The notes under the pieces are model-generated. The model was not told the origin of the DNA. It saw nothing but the letters and a program-made list of their open reading frames with translations, and searched no databases. From Musa acuminata AAA Group (Eukaryota; Streptophyta; Magnoliopsida; Zingiberales; Musaceae), in contig NC_088354.1 in the NCBI RefSeq assembly GCF_036884655.1, positions 11,850,501 through 11,914,500 of the forward strand: a stretch of 64,000 bases of DNA, given 5' to 3'. Positions 11,761 to 22,330 of the stretch are shown here, piece by piece (position 1 is the stretch's first letter; the number at the start of each line of letters is the position of its first letter). The translations under genes and the position numbers were made by a program.

Positions 11761-11913
11761 GATTTCCCTAACTGTTTAAGGAAATCTCTCTACTCTGTTG
11801 AGGGAAATCCTCGTTGAGGAAAATTCTCCCTTCTAACCTGTATAAAAGGAAGGGAGATATGTTAATAACAATCAACTTCTTCTACAACTTGTTTATCTAT
11901 TTATTTTCTAACA
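11758..11913 (+). repeat. Right LTR of the copia element, 156 bp
   Basis: Begins TGAGATTTCC and ends TTCTAACA (TG...CA). A TATA-like word (TGTATAAAAGG) lies about mid-way, near 11840, as expected for the LTR promoter. Only the last 22 bp are shared exactly with the left side at 8526-8547. Confidence 0.8.
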
Positions 11914-11929
11914 ATTTTCTTGTGGGTGC

Positions 11930-12050
11930 TGAGTAGTTGGATCAGTTCTTATTATCGTTGGCCTCTACTCGAATCTGTGGGGCAAGAACATGGCGAACAA
12001 GGAGAAAGAGTGGGAAGCCATGGACACACCTGTCCATGGAAATCGTTAGA
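11930..12050 (+). pseudogene. WAT1-like pseudogene, C-terminal piece beyond the retrotransposon
   Basis: The frame GSVLIIVGLYSNLWGKNM continues to HGNR and a stop near 12049. GLYSxLWGK is the conserved end of the tenth helix and tail of WAT1/UMAMIT proteins. It therefore completes the gene whose earlier exons lie at 7130-8415. The copia element at 8526-11913 occupies the gap, directly after the YLGG block of the same exon. Confidence 0.85.
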
Positions 12051-12052
12051 TC

Positions 12053-12165
12053 GGATGGAGTTGAGCGGGAGAACAATTAAGGAAGAAGATAAAAGTTATG
12101 AAAGAAGAAGAACAATGGATGGAGTTACGAAAGAAGAACAACTAAGGAAGAAGATAAAAGTTATT
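12053..12165. repeat. Imperfect tandem duplication, 64-bp spacing
   Basis: GGATGGAGTT followed by AGAACAA.TAAGGAAGAAGA and TAAAAGTTAT occurs at 12053 and again at 12117. It begins just after the WAT1 stop codon, so it would have been in that gene's 3' untranslated region. Confidence 0.7.
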
Positions 12166-12639
12166 ATAATATCTTCTAATAGTAGTTCATCTTTTTTTCA
12201 AATATCCAAGACATTCTTCTTCTTTTCGAAGATTTATGTCCTTATGTTAAAATCTTTCCTCATCCAAAATGGTCAAGTAAGACCTTTTTTTTACTAAATT
12301 AAGTTTAATCTAGTACAATGGTAGATTTGTTGTTGATGCAAATTTATGTTGCTTCTTGTTTGATATGTATCTTCTTTGACAAGCTTCTTAACCATATAGC
12401 ATTGCATACGCATGATGATGTCCCAACATATTCAAGTTGAGTGTTACAATTGATTGCTTTTTGACTGTTCAAGTAATTATGATATCTCTCATATAGAACA
12501 CAAATTCAGATGTGCTTCTTTTATTATCTGAATTGTTATTAGAATATTCAAGGTCTCCTCCTAAATTGTTATTAGAATATTCAAGAAATTAAAAAGTATT
12601 AGAACTTGAATAGAATAAATCCTGGGAGAGTACTTTTGA

Positions 12640-14450
12640 TGTAATGAAAAATTCTTTTAGTAACCTTCAGATAAGTTGAAGTAGGATCTTCTATAAATCA
12701 ACTTATTAATCCGACAACATATAGAATGTTTGATCTTGTGCATGTTAAATATTTCAAACTTCCAATCAACTCTTATAAAGAGTCGCATCTATTGCTTTGT
12801 CTTCATCATTCTTTGATAGCTTGACACCGCAATCTATCAGTTTGGTTATAATCTTTCATCTTAAATCTTTTGACAACTTGTCTTGCATATACTTCTTGTG
12901 AAATAAAGATATCTTTTTTGTTTCACTTCTATGCCATGAAAATAAGATATCAACCTCATGTGGGTCATATCAAACTTCTTTATCATAGCTTGCTTGAAGT
13001 CTCGAAACATATAAGGATTATTCCTTGTGAAGATCTATTTGTCTACATACAAGCAAATATATAATATGCTTTCATCTTCTTCTTTAAAGAAAAAAAATAC
13101 TCATAAAGATATTGCATGACACCATTAGTCTTAAGATAAACATCAATTCTAGCATTCTAAGCCTTCGGAGCTTGTTTTAACCTATAACAATTTTTTTTCA
13201 ATCTTATCTTCATGTCCTTTCTCAATATATCTGATAGGTTGTTCAATATAACTTCTTTAATAAAATCATTTATTGATGTGGACATTGATAAATTTTTATT
13301 TATTTTAAGCAGCTAAAGAGATAAATAATCTAATAATTTTTATTCATGCAATAGGAGCATATACCTTATCATAGTCAACATCAACTTTTTGCTTATATCC
13401 TTTAGCTATTAGTCTTACTTTATATTTTTAAATTTCTCTTTATGTGTTCTTCAAAAATCCATTTATCTCTATAGATTCATGACTTTAGGTAAAGTTGCCT
13501 CTCTCAAGTCTTATTGTTCTTTATGATATTGGCTTTCTCATCTATTGCTTTCTTTCATTTTTTATCTTTGATTACATCGTCAAGAAAAATAACTTCTTCA
13601 TTAGCATAATGATAAACAAGATTGAGTTAGGTTTGTCATCTCATATAATTCTTGTATGCCCCTTGTTTTGTTTTTCTGGTTAGATTTTCTTCCAAAGATA
13701 ATATAGGAGATGATGAAAGTATAATGTAAGCATAAAAATCTGAAATATACTATATTAAATACGAAAATAACCTTTATGTCAGAATTGAAATCAAATACTT
13801 AGATCTAATTAACGATGCGTACCTTGTGATGTCATTTGTTTAGAGATATCTATTTGATCTGCAAGGTATGTCTTTAATCCAAGATCGCTGTCAATCTTGA
13901 AACTAGATCCTTTCTCCTCTCTTTCTATCTTTTCATAAGATCACTTAAATTGATGGATTAAGAGATTAGGGGAGAGAAAGATTGACAGAAAAAATCTTAA
14001 TCTCTCAACTACATTGAGTGAAAAGATCACCAATAACTATTATTAGAATCCAATCATATTTATAATATATCTTACTTAATTAAATAGGACCATATAATCT
14101 AACAATAAGCTCTTTATTTATCACTTTGTCTTTATCTTCATGTTGCACCATTTATGCTCCAATTCTATACTTTATCTTCATAAAACTCCGCATCTCTACT
14201 CACATGTATTTTGTGTTCTTTCGGATCAAATAACATCTAGATTTTAGATCGGATATTATAGCCAATGAAAATATATTTTGAGCCTTTGTTATTTAATTTT
14301 ATTCTTCAATGATTTAAAATATGAACATAGGTAATGCATCCAAAAATCATTTAAGTAAGAGATGTTAGGCCTTTTTCTTTTCAAAAGATTCATATCGTTT
14401 TTAAGATGTAAACATTTTTCTTCATTCAAGATGATCCATTAAAATTGTCT
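12640..14450 (-). mobile_element. Highly decayed Ty1/copia fragment, antisense
   Basis: The reverse strand, read with many stops and frame changes, shows copia polyprotein pieces in order. From about 14450 down to 14150 there is the end of integrase (KGSKYIFIGYN, then a DPKEHKI-like block). Near 13400-13360 the RT start reads QKVDVDYDKVYAPIA. Near 13170 LKQAPKAWNARIDVYLKTNG follows. Near 12900 there is RQVVKRFKMKDYN, and at about 12760-12640 YLTCTRSNILYVVGLISRF then DPTSTYLKVTKRI. No LTR was found. The orientation is opposite to the element at 8526-11913 and the sequence is clearly older and different from it. An AT-rich repeat (13740-14105) interrupts it. Confidence 0.78.
13740..14105. repeat. 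AT-rich dispersed repeat, copy 1 (diverged)
   Basis: Words such as ATCAAATA, then GTACCTT, then TATTTGATCTGCAAGG and, at the end, CTTACTTAATTAAATAGGA occur in the same order and orientation as in the repeats at 16930-17275 and 18230-18800. It lies between integrase-like and RT-like pieces of the antisense copia relic. Confidence 0.5.
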
Positions 14451-14459
14451 TTAATTAAG

Positions 14460-15769
14460 TTAAGCTTAATCTCAAACCATCACCGTGATCGATAAGGTCA
14501 CCACAGCCGTTTCCGATCGGGCTGCAGAAAAATCCCCTTGAAACCGAACGAGCAAGGAGAGAGACAAACAGAGTGGAGGAATTGAGTGGATTCAAGTGTT
14601 GAGGAGGAGCTCTTTTGATCTTTCACCTCTTGTCTGTTTTTTTCTTCTCTTCTTTCATGGCATAGTTCGAGCTCTTCATGTAAACCCATGGTTTGCAGCT
14701 CGGAAGGACTGCTAATGGAGAACTCCATGTCCCTTGATTCAACTACTCCAGTTGCTTTCATTTTAGCATCCAACGAACAGATACAAGTGGCATCAACATC
14801 ACTACCATATGCAAGGTTTGCTTCCAGGTTAAAGAAGGGCTTAATTCTTGAAATGTATGATCATAGAAAACTGAGTTGCCATAAAGAAATGATGATACTG
14901 ATATGGTAGCGATATCTGAATCAACATATGAATGTCTCTTAAGAGGAATGCAAAGTCTGCATGGAAGTGGCTATGGACAGAACGATCGCATGATTCATTC
15001 AACAACAAGTCCCACATATTTCTGCAGTTCATAACCTCACCCGCTAATCCTGCAACCTATTGCGAGTGCAGTACATGGTTTGGGCCATCTTGACATGCAT
15101 CAGCTCGAGTGTTGATGATTTGTATGCACAACGTGAAACAGATGGTAGTGCATGCACAATGCTTAGCGAAGCACCGATGGAAATAAACTAAGGTTACAGT
15201 GGCAGATCTCAGCCCCAGGTCACAAGTTGACTCGTTCAAACATGTAGAACGGCCATCGAGGACAGAACGAGAAGAAGATTACGAGGCGGCGGAGGAGGAG
15301 GACGAGAGAGAGAGAGAGAGAGAGGGAGAGACGTCGCAGGCGAGCTGTGCTTCGGCTTGTCTCCGTCGCAAGTGCTTTGGCTGCCCCTCAGATGGCCACG
15401 TTTCCGGGAACGAAACAGATCCGTCCGTTCGTTGTGGTTTGACTGGATCTGACCGTTAGTCGAAGATAACGGGGCGGTCGAGGTTGCTTTCTTTTGATCG
15501 TCTATTACTTGTTCTACTTATCTTCTAGTACCCATTTTGCTACCGCGCGTTGATTCGACAAGATACATACCGGCCTTAGAGATAACCGGGGCCCACTGGT
15601 GGGCCCCACGTAAGACATAATTGGATCAGATCTTTGTGATCCCTCTTCGTTCCACGTGTAGGATTTTATTGACTGACAGACGACTGTCAACGTAGCATCA
15701 ATACGAGTATACAAACGCTGCAAACCAAGACCGGTTCGCACTGCGACGCCGGCCACAAACGTAGCCTTC
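14460..15769. other. Intergenic region, no gene recognised
   Basis: Contains overlapping short open frames on both strands (14498-14773 minus, 14688-14909 plus, 15199-15459 plus) with no recognisable domain, and a (GA)n run at 15304-15324. The part adjoining 15770 should include the 3' untranslated region of the RING-H2 gene. Confidence 0.45.
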
Positions 15770-16582
15770 TCATGTCGTCCACTGATCGCCCATCTTAGCC
15801 GCAGCTCGCCACAGTCTCCCCATCTCACAGAACACGTCCTCCGTCGGCAGCTCGTGCCGGCAGCATGGGCACGTGTTCCGCTTCCCCAGCCACCCCAGGA
15901 CGCACCCCCAGTGGAACCGATGCCTGCACGGCAGCTCGCACACGTCCCTCCCCGCCGCCATCTCCTCCTTGCATATCACGCACTCCCACCCTCCCGTCCT
16001 ACACTCCACCGACGGCAGCGCGACCACGGCCGCCACCCACGCGCCGGCTTCGCCGTCCACCTTTTGCCCGCCGCCCCCAATATCCGAGAGAGCTTCCGTC
16101 AACCGCCGGCACTTGACGGCGGCGTCGACGTAATGGCGGACGACGGCCCATGCATCGGTTCCGAGCCCCGAGGGGCTCAGCATGGAGCGAAGAACGTTGT
16201 CAGAGACGGCTGAGTGCCAGTTGGAGAGGCGGGCGACGGTCGGGTCGTAGGCGTCGCACATGGCCAGGAGGAGGAGGGCTGCGTCGAGGTCACGCAGGCG
16301 GAGGGGGTGGGAGGGACCAGAGAGGGAGGGGAGTAGCTTGCGGAGACAGGAGAGAAGATAGCGGGCGAGGAGGAGAGTCTTCTGAGGGAGGGTGAGGGAG
16401 CGGAGGAAGGAGAGGGTGAGGGAGAAGTGGAAGGGGGAGACGAGGAGGAAGGCGAGGCGGCGGCGTTGGAGGCTGAGGTCGTAGGACAAGGAGCGCGCGA
16501 CATCCGAAAAGGAGGCGGAGGGGAGGCCCAGGAGGGCGGCCATTACGACTTCACCAGAGGAGGAGGGCAAGGAGAAGTCCAT
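15770..16582 (-). CDS. SGR9: RING-H2 E3 ubiquitin ligase, SGR9-like
   Basis: An intronless gene of 270 residues. The C-terminal RING-H2 finger has all eight metal ligands: C201, C204, C219, H221, H224, C227, C238 and C241, within CVICKEEM and CELPCRHRFHWGCVLGWL. The N-terminal half carries the family features SLTLPQKTLLLARYLL and LRLRDLDAALLLLAMCD, plus VAAVVALPSVE just before the finger. The combination and the length (Arabidopsis SGR9 is close to this size) point to SHOOT GRAVITROPISM 9, an amyloplast-associated E3 ligase that modulates amyloplast-actin interaction in gravity sensing. The start MDFSLPSSSG at 16582 is the first ATG in frame. The coding sequence is GC-rich relative to its AT-rich flanks. 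The orthology is inferred from recognition, not from an alignment. Confidence 0.85.
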   Translation of the reverse strand: MDFSLPSSSGEVVMAALLGLPSASFSDVARSLSYDLSLQRRRLAFLLVSPFHFSLTLSFLRSLTLPQKTLLLARYLLSCLRKLLPSLSGPSHPLRLRDLDAALLLLAMCDAYDPTVARLSNWHSAVSDNVLRSMLSPSGLGTDAWAVVRHYVDAAVKCRRLTEALSDIGGGGQKVDGEAGAWVAAVVALPSVECRTGGWECVICKEEMAAGRDVCELPCRHRFHWGCVLGWLGKRNTCPCCRHELPTEDVFCEMGRLWRAAAKMGDQWTT

Positions 16583-16929
16583 GGGGATCGGAGCAGAGCT
16601 TGCAAGGCTGCAGAGGAGATGAGAGGGCGATGTGCCATGAGCATGACACCTATATACTGTTTGCAGAGTGGGACTAATTGGTCCAATAAATTATTTCTAT
16701 TATTCTAATATCAAGACATGAATCATAGTAACAAAATAATACTAAGTTTGGCATCAGCATGAATAAAAACACAGCATTCTACACCCAGCCGTAACACCAA
16801 GAAAATACATTTCAATTATAGATTTCAGAGGAATGAAGTGCTAGATCAGCTAATGAGTCACAATAGAGACTTGGCTGAGACAAAATCTTTTAACTTTTTC
16901 TTATGCGTGAAGATGATTGTCAACATAAA
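16583..16929. promoter_or_regulatory. Upstream region of the SGR9-like gene
   Basis: GC-rich 5' leader sequence next to the start codon, becoming AT-rich after about 16680. CACCTATATACTG around 16650, read on the minus strand as CAGTATATAGGTG, is a plausible TATA box about 65 bases upstream of the start codon. Confidence 0.4.
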
Positions 16930-17275
16930 AATTATAATAATGCTTATGTTATATGTAAAAAATATGTTTCTATTGTATGAGAAAGTTTTAATATAAAAAT
17001 TAAAATTAAATAATAATATATCTAGATTAGGATTATATACTTTTTGATATTATTTAAAAAAAAATTATTTGATCTACGAGTGTGTCACTGTGAAAGCAGT
17101 AGACTCGTCTTCTATTCTTTTCATATCCTTTATAGGAGCATTATAAATGAAATAGGGACTAAGAAGAGATAGAAAAAATCTATAATCTCAATATATAACT
17201 TAGTAACATATATTAAATCTTTAGGAGTTTTTGTCTACGAGAGCATAAAGTCTAAGATAAATAATTAAGAGAGTC
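16930..17275. repeat. AT-rich dispersed repeat, copy 2
   Basis: Shares with 18230-18800, in order, TTATGTTAT, then TAATAT.AAAAT.AAAAT, TTATATAC.TTTTGATA.TATT, TTTGATCTACGAG, then ATAGGGACTAAG and TATAACTTAG. The two copies flank a GC-richer segment (17280-18130) in direct orientation, so they could be diverged LTRs of one old element. Confidence 0.6.
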
Positions 17276-17279
17276 CCTT

Positions 17280-18130
17280 ATTATGGTGAGCGATCGTTCT
17301 CACAGGGTCGATCGACGACCCCATTTATTGTTGCGATGTTCCACTGTGCGATTGTACTCACGTGCTGACCAGCCTTCACCAATGACCCTATTGCCTATGG
17401 TCACCACCAGCGCTATGTGCGATCAACACATCATAGCCATGAGTCATGCAATGCAATCCATCGTCAATGCCATCTATCGACCAGTGAGCCCATCACAACA
17501 TACTCCTTTAACGTAGCTCGCAACATAACCAACCCCCGATGATGCTATGTGAGGGTGTAACACTCATAGATTGTCATTCACAATCATAGCCACCTTCACC
17601 GTCGATCAAGGACAGTGCCCAATATGGCTATTGCCTTCCTGTGCTATTGCATGCAACCAATGTTATCGTGTTATCGTTGCATGTGCAGTGCCGCTTATAA
17701 CCAAATCGTTGTCGTGTTATTATTGCAAGTGCAGTGTCGCCTATAACCAAATCTTACCACCATAGGCAATAGCAATGCCATTACCCATGGTGGCAATTGT
17801 CGCACACAATGATGTCGTCACAACACTTTCGTTGCCTAGGCTACTACACATATTAGTAACAATATAGCGATGACTGTCATTTGCATAATCATTGCCCGCG
17901 ACCATAATGGTGACCAACGAAGGTCATCGCCCTCAAAGTGCTATTGTCAATAGTAACCTGTCGACGATAGCCCGTTGAACAAATACGAACAACATATTCT
18001 GTCGTGGTTCCACCTATGTTGCAAGCATATGAGAAACACAGAGAAATAAATTCAAAGATCAAACAAGATGGACATGATAAGAAAGCATATCGACAAATAG
18101 ACAAATTATTCAAGCATGATACAATCATAA
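17280..18130. other. GC-richer segment between two AT-rich repeats, contains a 46-bp tandem duplication
   Basis: Base composition differs sharply from both sides. CGTGTTATCGTTGC through ATAACCAAATC is repeated with 46-bp spacing at 17667 and 17713. No polyprotein motif is readable on either strand. It is probably the interior of a decayed transposon. Confidence 0.45.
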
Positions 18131-18229
18131 TCGGATCACATTTTTGTAAGTGAATGGTATTAACAAATAAATCTAAATATAAAATAAATTTGATATACTT
18201 TTACGATCTAAGATATTTGATTTCAAAAT

Positions 18230-18800
18230 ATGACTGATATAATTATAAGTATAAAAACTACGATCTTACTTATGTTATGCGGAAAAACTTTAATATCATA
18301 ATCAAAATCAAATAATGATACATTAAGAATATGATTATGTACCTTTTGATACTATTCAAAAATATTTTATTTGATATGCAAGCGCACCATTGTAAGATCC
18401 GAAAGATACAATGATATCGATCTATAATGAGAACTAGACTCATATATATATATTTTTTCTATCCTTCACAAAGTCACTATAAACGATAAAATAGAGACTA
18501 AGGAAAAATGAAAGAGAAATTATAATCTCTCAACGTATAACTTAGCATCACATATTAAGTCCCTAAGAGGTACTATCTATTTAAAGATGATAACAAATTG
18601 TCTAGATAAGTATGTATAATTTGAGTTCCTAGAAAGTCATATCTATTTATAGATTATCACAAAAGATAATTAGGATAGTATTTCATAATTAATTTTTTTA
18701 TTAGTCGATAATCATAAATCAAAATTAAATCATTTCTATAATATATTTTACCTAATTAGATATGATCATACAAAGATATCATAAGATAATAACTCTTAAA
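18230..18800. repeat. AT-rich dispersed repeat, copy 3 (longest)
   Basis: Matches copy 2 at its left half and copy 1 (13740-14105) at its right end, which reads TATAATATATTTTACCTAAT and ATGATCATA. The three copies have the same orientation, but their boundaries are not resolved. Confidence 0.6.
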
Positions 18801-18907
18801 TCCTTTTGAGGGAACTATATTTTATGCCATATAAATTTTTTTCAAAAAGTTCACAAAATGCTAGGAAAAAAAAAAAGAACACTTCCACTGTCACACATGA
18901 AAAGAAC

Positions 18908-20040
18908 TTAGCCGACCAGGTAAATAGCGAAACCCAGCAGCAACAGCATCACGTAGTTGTGATCAGCAACTGAAATGAATGAACCAGCGCTTGCATCTGC
19001 AGCTGAAGCATAGTTTCCGGTGGCCGTATTTGTGGTCAAAACTACAACAACCCAGTTGCCTTCCTCAGCAATCCCGATTCCGGCATAGCTGCTGTCGTTC
19101 AGCTTCTGGTTGTATTGAGACTTGGTGTAGTTGGCCAAGACAAGATCAGGCGCCAAGTCCGGCACACAAGCTGGCATTATGAACCCGTCTCTCGTCACCG
19201 TCGCGTTTAGATGACATGCGGTCAAATAATCAGGGAAGTCGGGGAACTGCTCCTCCGTGCCGGGAACAGTATCTGATCCAGTGGTGTTGCTGCAGCCTTG
19301 GCCTTTGAATGCTGATGCAAGCTGTGCAGCCAAGCAATCTGCATTCTCGTTCTCTGTTAGTGATGAAAGGTTGAGGGAGACTCTGTAATCGTTGATACCT
19401 CGAAGAAGCTGACCGGTTGTATCTGCGAAGAAAGCGAGTATTAGGAAGCTTCCATCAGAAAAAGTACTGCAACCAATGAAATATATGTTGTCATTAAAGC
19501 TAATAGTTTTGAGTATTATATTGTCATTAAGCTTTTACAGAAATCATAATCTTTGCTTCTGCAAAATCATAAGAAGATTTCCTGTCTCGAGAAGTTTTGA
19601 TCGATCACTAAAGAAATCTTTGTTTGAGATGCTCATGAGCTCGAAGGTCTTCTCTCTGTGTTATGCTATAGATCTAGTTCATCCCCAATTTGGTCACCAG
19701 CTTCATAATGATCAAACTGTAAGCAGATTTAGAGCAATGAAAATGCTACATCCAACTCACAGTCAACAAGTCCCCTTTTCTGCGTAAATCTATAGATCTG
19801 TCTCATCCCCTACCTCGAAGAGGAGCCTCTAATAGAGAGCAGAACAATTCCATGAACTTCTATTTAGACAGGAAGAAGGGAATCTACTATCGATCTAGTG
19901 GGGCTTTGATGAAAGGATTGATTCCATTTCCCATACATTTCATAACGTAACCATAAAGAAAGAAGCTTACCACCAGATCTGGCTGAATCAAGCAGCACAG
20001 TGAGGAAGAAGAAGGAGAGGAGGAAGATCCCGAGGCCCAT
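18908..20040 (-). CDS. GPI-anchored secreted protein, At5g19250/At5g19230-like, 2 exons
   Basis: Exons are 20040-19971 and 19422-18908, giving 194 residues. Residues 1-22 (MGLGIFLLSFFFLTVLLD) form a signal peptide. The mature part begins with LLRGINDYRVSLNLSSLTEN and ENADCLAAQLASAF, then CSNTTGSDTVPGTEEQFPDF, ACHLNATVTRDGFIMPACVP, LVLANYTKSQYNQKLNDSSY and AGIGIAEEGNWVVVVLTTNT. This matches the plant family of uncharacterised GPI-anchored proteins. Four conserved cysteines and several Asn-x-Ser/Thr sites fit an extracellular protein. The C-terminus has small residues (ASAADASAGS) then a hydrophobic tail (MLLLLGFAIYLVG), as needed for GPI attachment by the complex that includes GAA1. The function is unknown. 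The first exon is short and would be missed by frame-only annotation. Confidence 0.9.
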
Positions 20041-22330
20041 CTCTCACTGCCTCCTCAGCCACCCGCCCTTCCCTTCTTCCGCTCCCTGAGAACTCGAGAA
20101 CAGGAAGCGGAGAAGGAAGACCAAAGCTCCTTTCTCTCGTTCTTTATTTACACCATGCTTTTCCTTTTCCTGTTCTTTAATCCAATTTCACGGTGGAGCG
20201 TTGCTGGCGCGGTGTCCTTTTTCCACCAGCTGTCAGGAATTCACAGTATGTACGGCATTCTTTTCTACTGTCTCATGGAGAAATTTGCTTGGTGAGCCGA
20301 AGATTAACCACCACCTCTACGCAGGATCAGCGACCTGAATCAGTGAACAAAGCGAGCTCCGTGAGCTGCTGAGCTTAACCACTGCTTCATGGAATGAGAT
20401 GTTGACCTCTAACCCACAGCGGTTGACTTCTTTGTGCACCGACAAGATCTGACGCGCTTATCACGATAGATTATGTGGAGACTAAAGATATGGGTTAGGC
20501 CAGTCCATAACCCACCCACTAGTCTTGAAGAAGAAATGGGCTGCTGAGCCCACTCGTCTTGGACTACAAACAAAGATTCACAAAGCAAAAGAAGTAATGC
20601 GCACACACGAAGTGCAGAGAGAGCTGTAGCAGACTCGAAGCAGTACCGAACGTCGTTTACTTTGGGCAGGCTGACTGCCACAGCACAGCCTGCATCGACA
20701 CATTGTTTATTCCTCCTCCTTGTACACACAGAGTCTTGCGGTGATTTATAATGGCCGGTGGCCAATTATGGTGCTGACAGAGTGCCGTGAAAGCCTCGCC
20801 GCCAGATGCCATGGACTACACAACTGTGGGGATCCGCAGGTTTCCCATCATCCTCTGTCTCCATTAAAAGCGGTGGGAGAAGACTCGCAAGAATCAGAAG
20901 CGGAGAAGACGAGGGAGGGGGGCAGTAGCAGTAGCAATAGCAGTAGCAGCAGCAAGGAAAAGAGTGAGGGCCAAAAGGAACAAGATGCATGTCATCTTCC
21001 CCCACGGCAAAAGGACTCGGCCTCTGCTTCTCCTGTGAATGTACAGTATCCAACAGTGTCTCTGGTGCACCTTTTTCGGATTATTCAAGAGGCATATCTC
21101 ATTGGTCACCAGAAACAATTCTAGATTCAAATTCTCCTTCAAAATAAGAACAAGGAAAGAAAGCATCCTCACTAGTTCCAGACATCCTATCTATTGCTTC
21201 TCTCATGTTTCAATCGACAACATGGATAAATGACACCGAAGATAATCCAAACTTATCCTAAAATTGACTTATATTTTGTCCAGCTTAATAAAGATAGACT
21301 TGGCAGTCAGTCAGCCACAGGCTTTTCTTATTTGTTTGTTTGTTTGATTGATATAATCCAAGCACTCTGCCATGTACTTCCAGCCTTTTCCTGTGGATCA
21401 TGGTCTAGACCGAGCATTAAGTATGAACAAAACGAAGAGGCTAAAGATTCTCTCGCTGTGATCAAAACATTGATTAGGTTGCGTGATCATGACACTAAAG
21501 AGGACAACTGTTTTATAAGAAGAAAAGTAAAATAAGGCGAGGAACAAATGTATAATTCTCTTTGTCCCCATCTTTTTATATTACCATCAAAGATTGGGTT
21601 GAAGAAGCTGGTGAGGAAACGACAACCGAGCATCACAAGGCATCAACTTGGCTTGTCAAACGTGTAGCCAAAGCGATTGGGATTCTTTTGTCTTCTCTCC
21701 CTTGTACAGAAGCTAAACACACACTTTTTCCATGAAGGATCAGAATTCCCACACTGTAGCAGATGATTGGTGCGAGCTGATCAGACCGTTCTACTGGATC
21801 ACAATCTATCAGACACTCGAGCAGAGGAGAAAGGAGGAGGAGGAGGAGGAAGAAGAAAGAAGACAAAGTGGAAAAGGTCTAAAAGAGCATGCAGCACACG
21901 TTGAGCCACGTCCAACCAAAGGACAAGGCAGGCACATGGGGGCGCACCATTAATGCTTACGTGAAGCATCCTTCTCTCCCTCCCCCCTCCGCCCTTTAAT
22001 TAATGTGCTCTGTTGATGCATCCATCCATATCACGTCCAACCCGTGATCGTCCTCCCACCCCATCCATCCATCCATCATCTGATGTGTGCACTGTGTGTG
22101 CATCATCCCATCACCATCACATCCCTTTGTCTCGACGTTCTTTCTCTCTCTCTCTCTCCTCTTCATCGCGATCTTAATTCATATCATCGCCAATTCAAGC
22201 TTAAGCCCTTCATCAACCTCAACAGGGGTCCGTAGGAGAAGCAGAAGAGGTTTCGGTGAGAGAGGGAGAGAGTCGATCGATTCCTCGTTTGAGTTGATTG
22301 AAGTGGATCGAATCCTTGTACGAGATGATT
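20041..22330. other. Upstream region of the GPI-protein gene and further gene-poor DNA
   Basis: The part next to 20040 holds the promoter and leader of the GPI-protein gene (GTAAATAAAG read on the minus strand near 20150 is TATA-like). Beyond it are only low-complexity open frames, for example a serine run at 20910-20970 caused by AGC repeats, and short CCAT repeats near 22060. No domain was recognised. Confidence 0.45.

Larger units (their letters stand above)
8526..11913 (+). mobile_element. Ty1/copia LTR retrotransposon, gag-less and decayed
   Basis: The right LTR spans 11758-11913 and runs from TGAGATTTCC to TTCTAACA. The left LTR is recognisable only by its last 22 bp, TTTATCTATT to TTCTAACA, at 8526-8547. 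A primer-binding site for initiator-Met tRNA (TGGTATCAGAG) follows at 8548, and a G-rich tract precedes the right LTR. The internal order protease remnant, integrase, reverse transcriptase, RNase H is that of copia rather than gypsy. Gag is missing. The reading frame is broken by stops at about 8888, 10193, 10547 and 10573 and by frameshifts near 11260 and 11540, so no active product is expected. The element lies inside the last exon of the WAT1-like pseudogene. No matching target duplication was found, consistent with loss of the left end. Confidence 0.88.

Noticed and set aside
14498..14773. Minus-strand frame MDAKMKATGVVES... as a small gene
   Set aside because: Partly overlapped by a plus-strand frame of similar quality, and neither has a recognisable domain or splice context. 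Undecidable without transcripts.
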